In this document: positions 63,970 to 64,000 of the stretch, in pieces | Layout: each line of letters starts with the position of its first letter | Position numbering within the stretch: position 1 is the stretch's first letter | Assembly (NCBI GenBank): GCA_019448385.1 | Contig: JAGTXO010000014.1 | Span: forward strand, 886,558-950,557 | Direction: 5' to 3' | DNA: 64,000 nt | Source of the DNA: Diacronema lutheri | Taxonomy: Eukaryota > Haptophyta > Pavlovophyceae > Pavlovales > Pavlovaceae | Position numbers and translations under genes: made by a program | Notes under the pieces: generated by a model | What the model was told of the DNA's origin: nothing | Seen by the model: the letters and a program-made list of their open reading frames with translations, nothing else | Databases searched by the model: none

Positions 63970-64000
<31 letters not shown>
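63864..64000. repeat. Poly-G to the end of the window
   Basis: 137 bases of G with single T at 63949 and 63969. On the minus strand it is poly-C upstream of an exon acceptor, like other introns here, though an assembly end in an unresolvable homopolymer is equally possible. Confidence 0.85.

Noticed and set aside
63864-64000. Telomere at the right edge
   Set aside because: The sequence is G homopolymer with two T, not a telomeric repeat, and it fits the poly-C intron pattern or an assembly end.
1-64000. tRNA, rRNA or snRNA genes
   Set aside because: No T-loop/anticodon patterns, rRNA cores or Sm-type U-rich sites were seen on either strand by eye; a covariance search would be needed to be certain.

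Overview
The window is nuclear DNA of a very GC-rich eukaryote, most probably a unicellular flagellated alga. A haptophyte is my best guess, but this is inference from gene content and style rather than from a marker gene. The genes have short spliceosomal introns that usually begin GTGCGC, and several introns carry long C-runs just upstream of the acceptor. Genes are packed head-to-head or tail-to-tail with gaps as small as 35 to 65 bp. The encoded proteins are eukaryotic: a P4 flippase, eL22, mitochondrial uS3, Nicolin-1, an INO80-like protein, TLDc, USP and C2H2 zinc fingers.

Layout. 1-5.3 kb: the end of a Cys-rich protein, a TKL-type pseudokinase, and a membrane TIR plus C-type-lectin protein that looks like a receptor. 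5.4-16.4 kb: an accessory, mobile-element-rich block. It holds a broken Fanzor (eukaryotic TnpB-like) C-terminus, a frameshifted transposon-type gene, unresolved sequence, then an intact-looking Fanzor nuclease followed by about 650 bp of back-to-back hairpins. 16.4-52.9 kb: mostly intact genes. These are a TPR protein and Nicolin-1 sharing a 38-bp divergent promoter, a 2877-residue fused double cation channel with cyclic-nucleotide and ankyrin domains, a TLDc membrane protein, an ATP9/Neo1-type flippase, a seven-finger C2H2 protein built from tandemly duplicated 424-bp exon-intron units, a 2221-residue INO80-like protein with ruined ATPase motifs, eL22, an OvoA-type sulfoxide synthase, mitochondrial uS3 and an SGNH hydrolase. 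53-64 kb: a hypothetical gene, a frameshifted coding region, an 860-bp palindrome made of two inverted copies of a terminal-inverted-repeat element, a decayed helicase of a mobile element (Pif1 type with an apparent virus-type ssDNA-binding N-terminus), a USP-type deubiquitinase and the last exons of a membrane protein that runs off the right edge.

Strongest candidates for new biology: the Fanzor locus with its RGG/basic region and structured 3' flank; the zinc-finger gene that grows by whole exon-intron units whose boundaries fall inside each finger; the double channel with one canonical (GYG) and one altered (GLG) filter; and the TIR-lectin receptor. Exon boundaries were read by eye from donor/acceptor dinucleotides, reading-phase agreement and expected protein continuity. 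They are predictions without transcript support.
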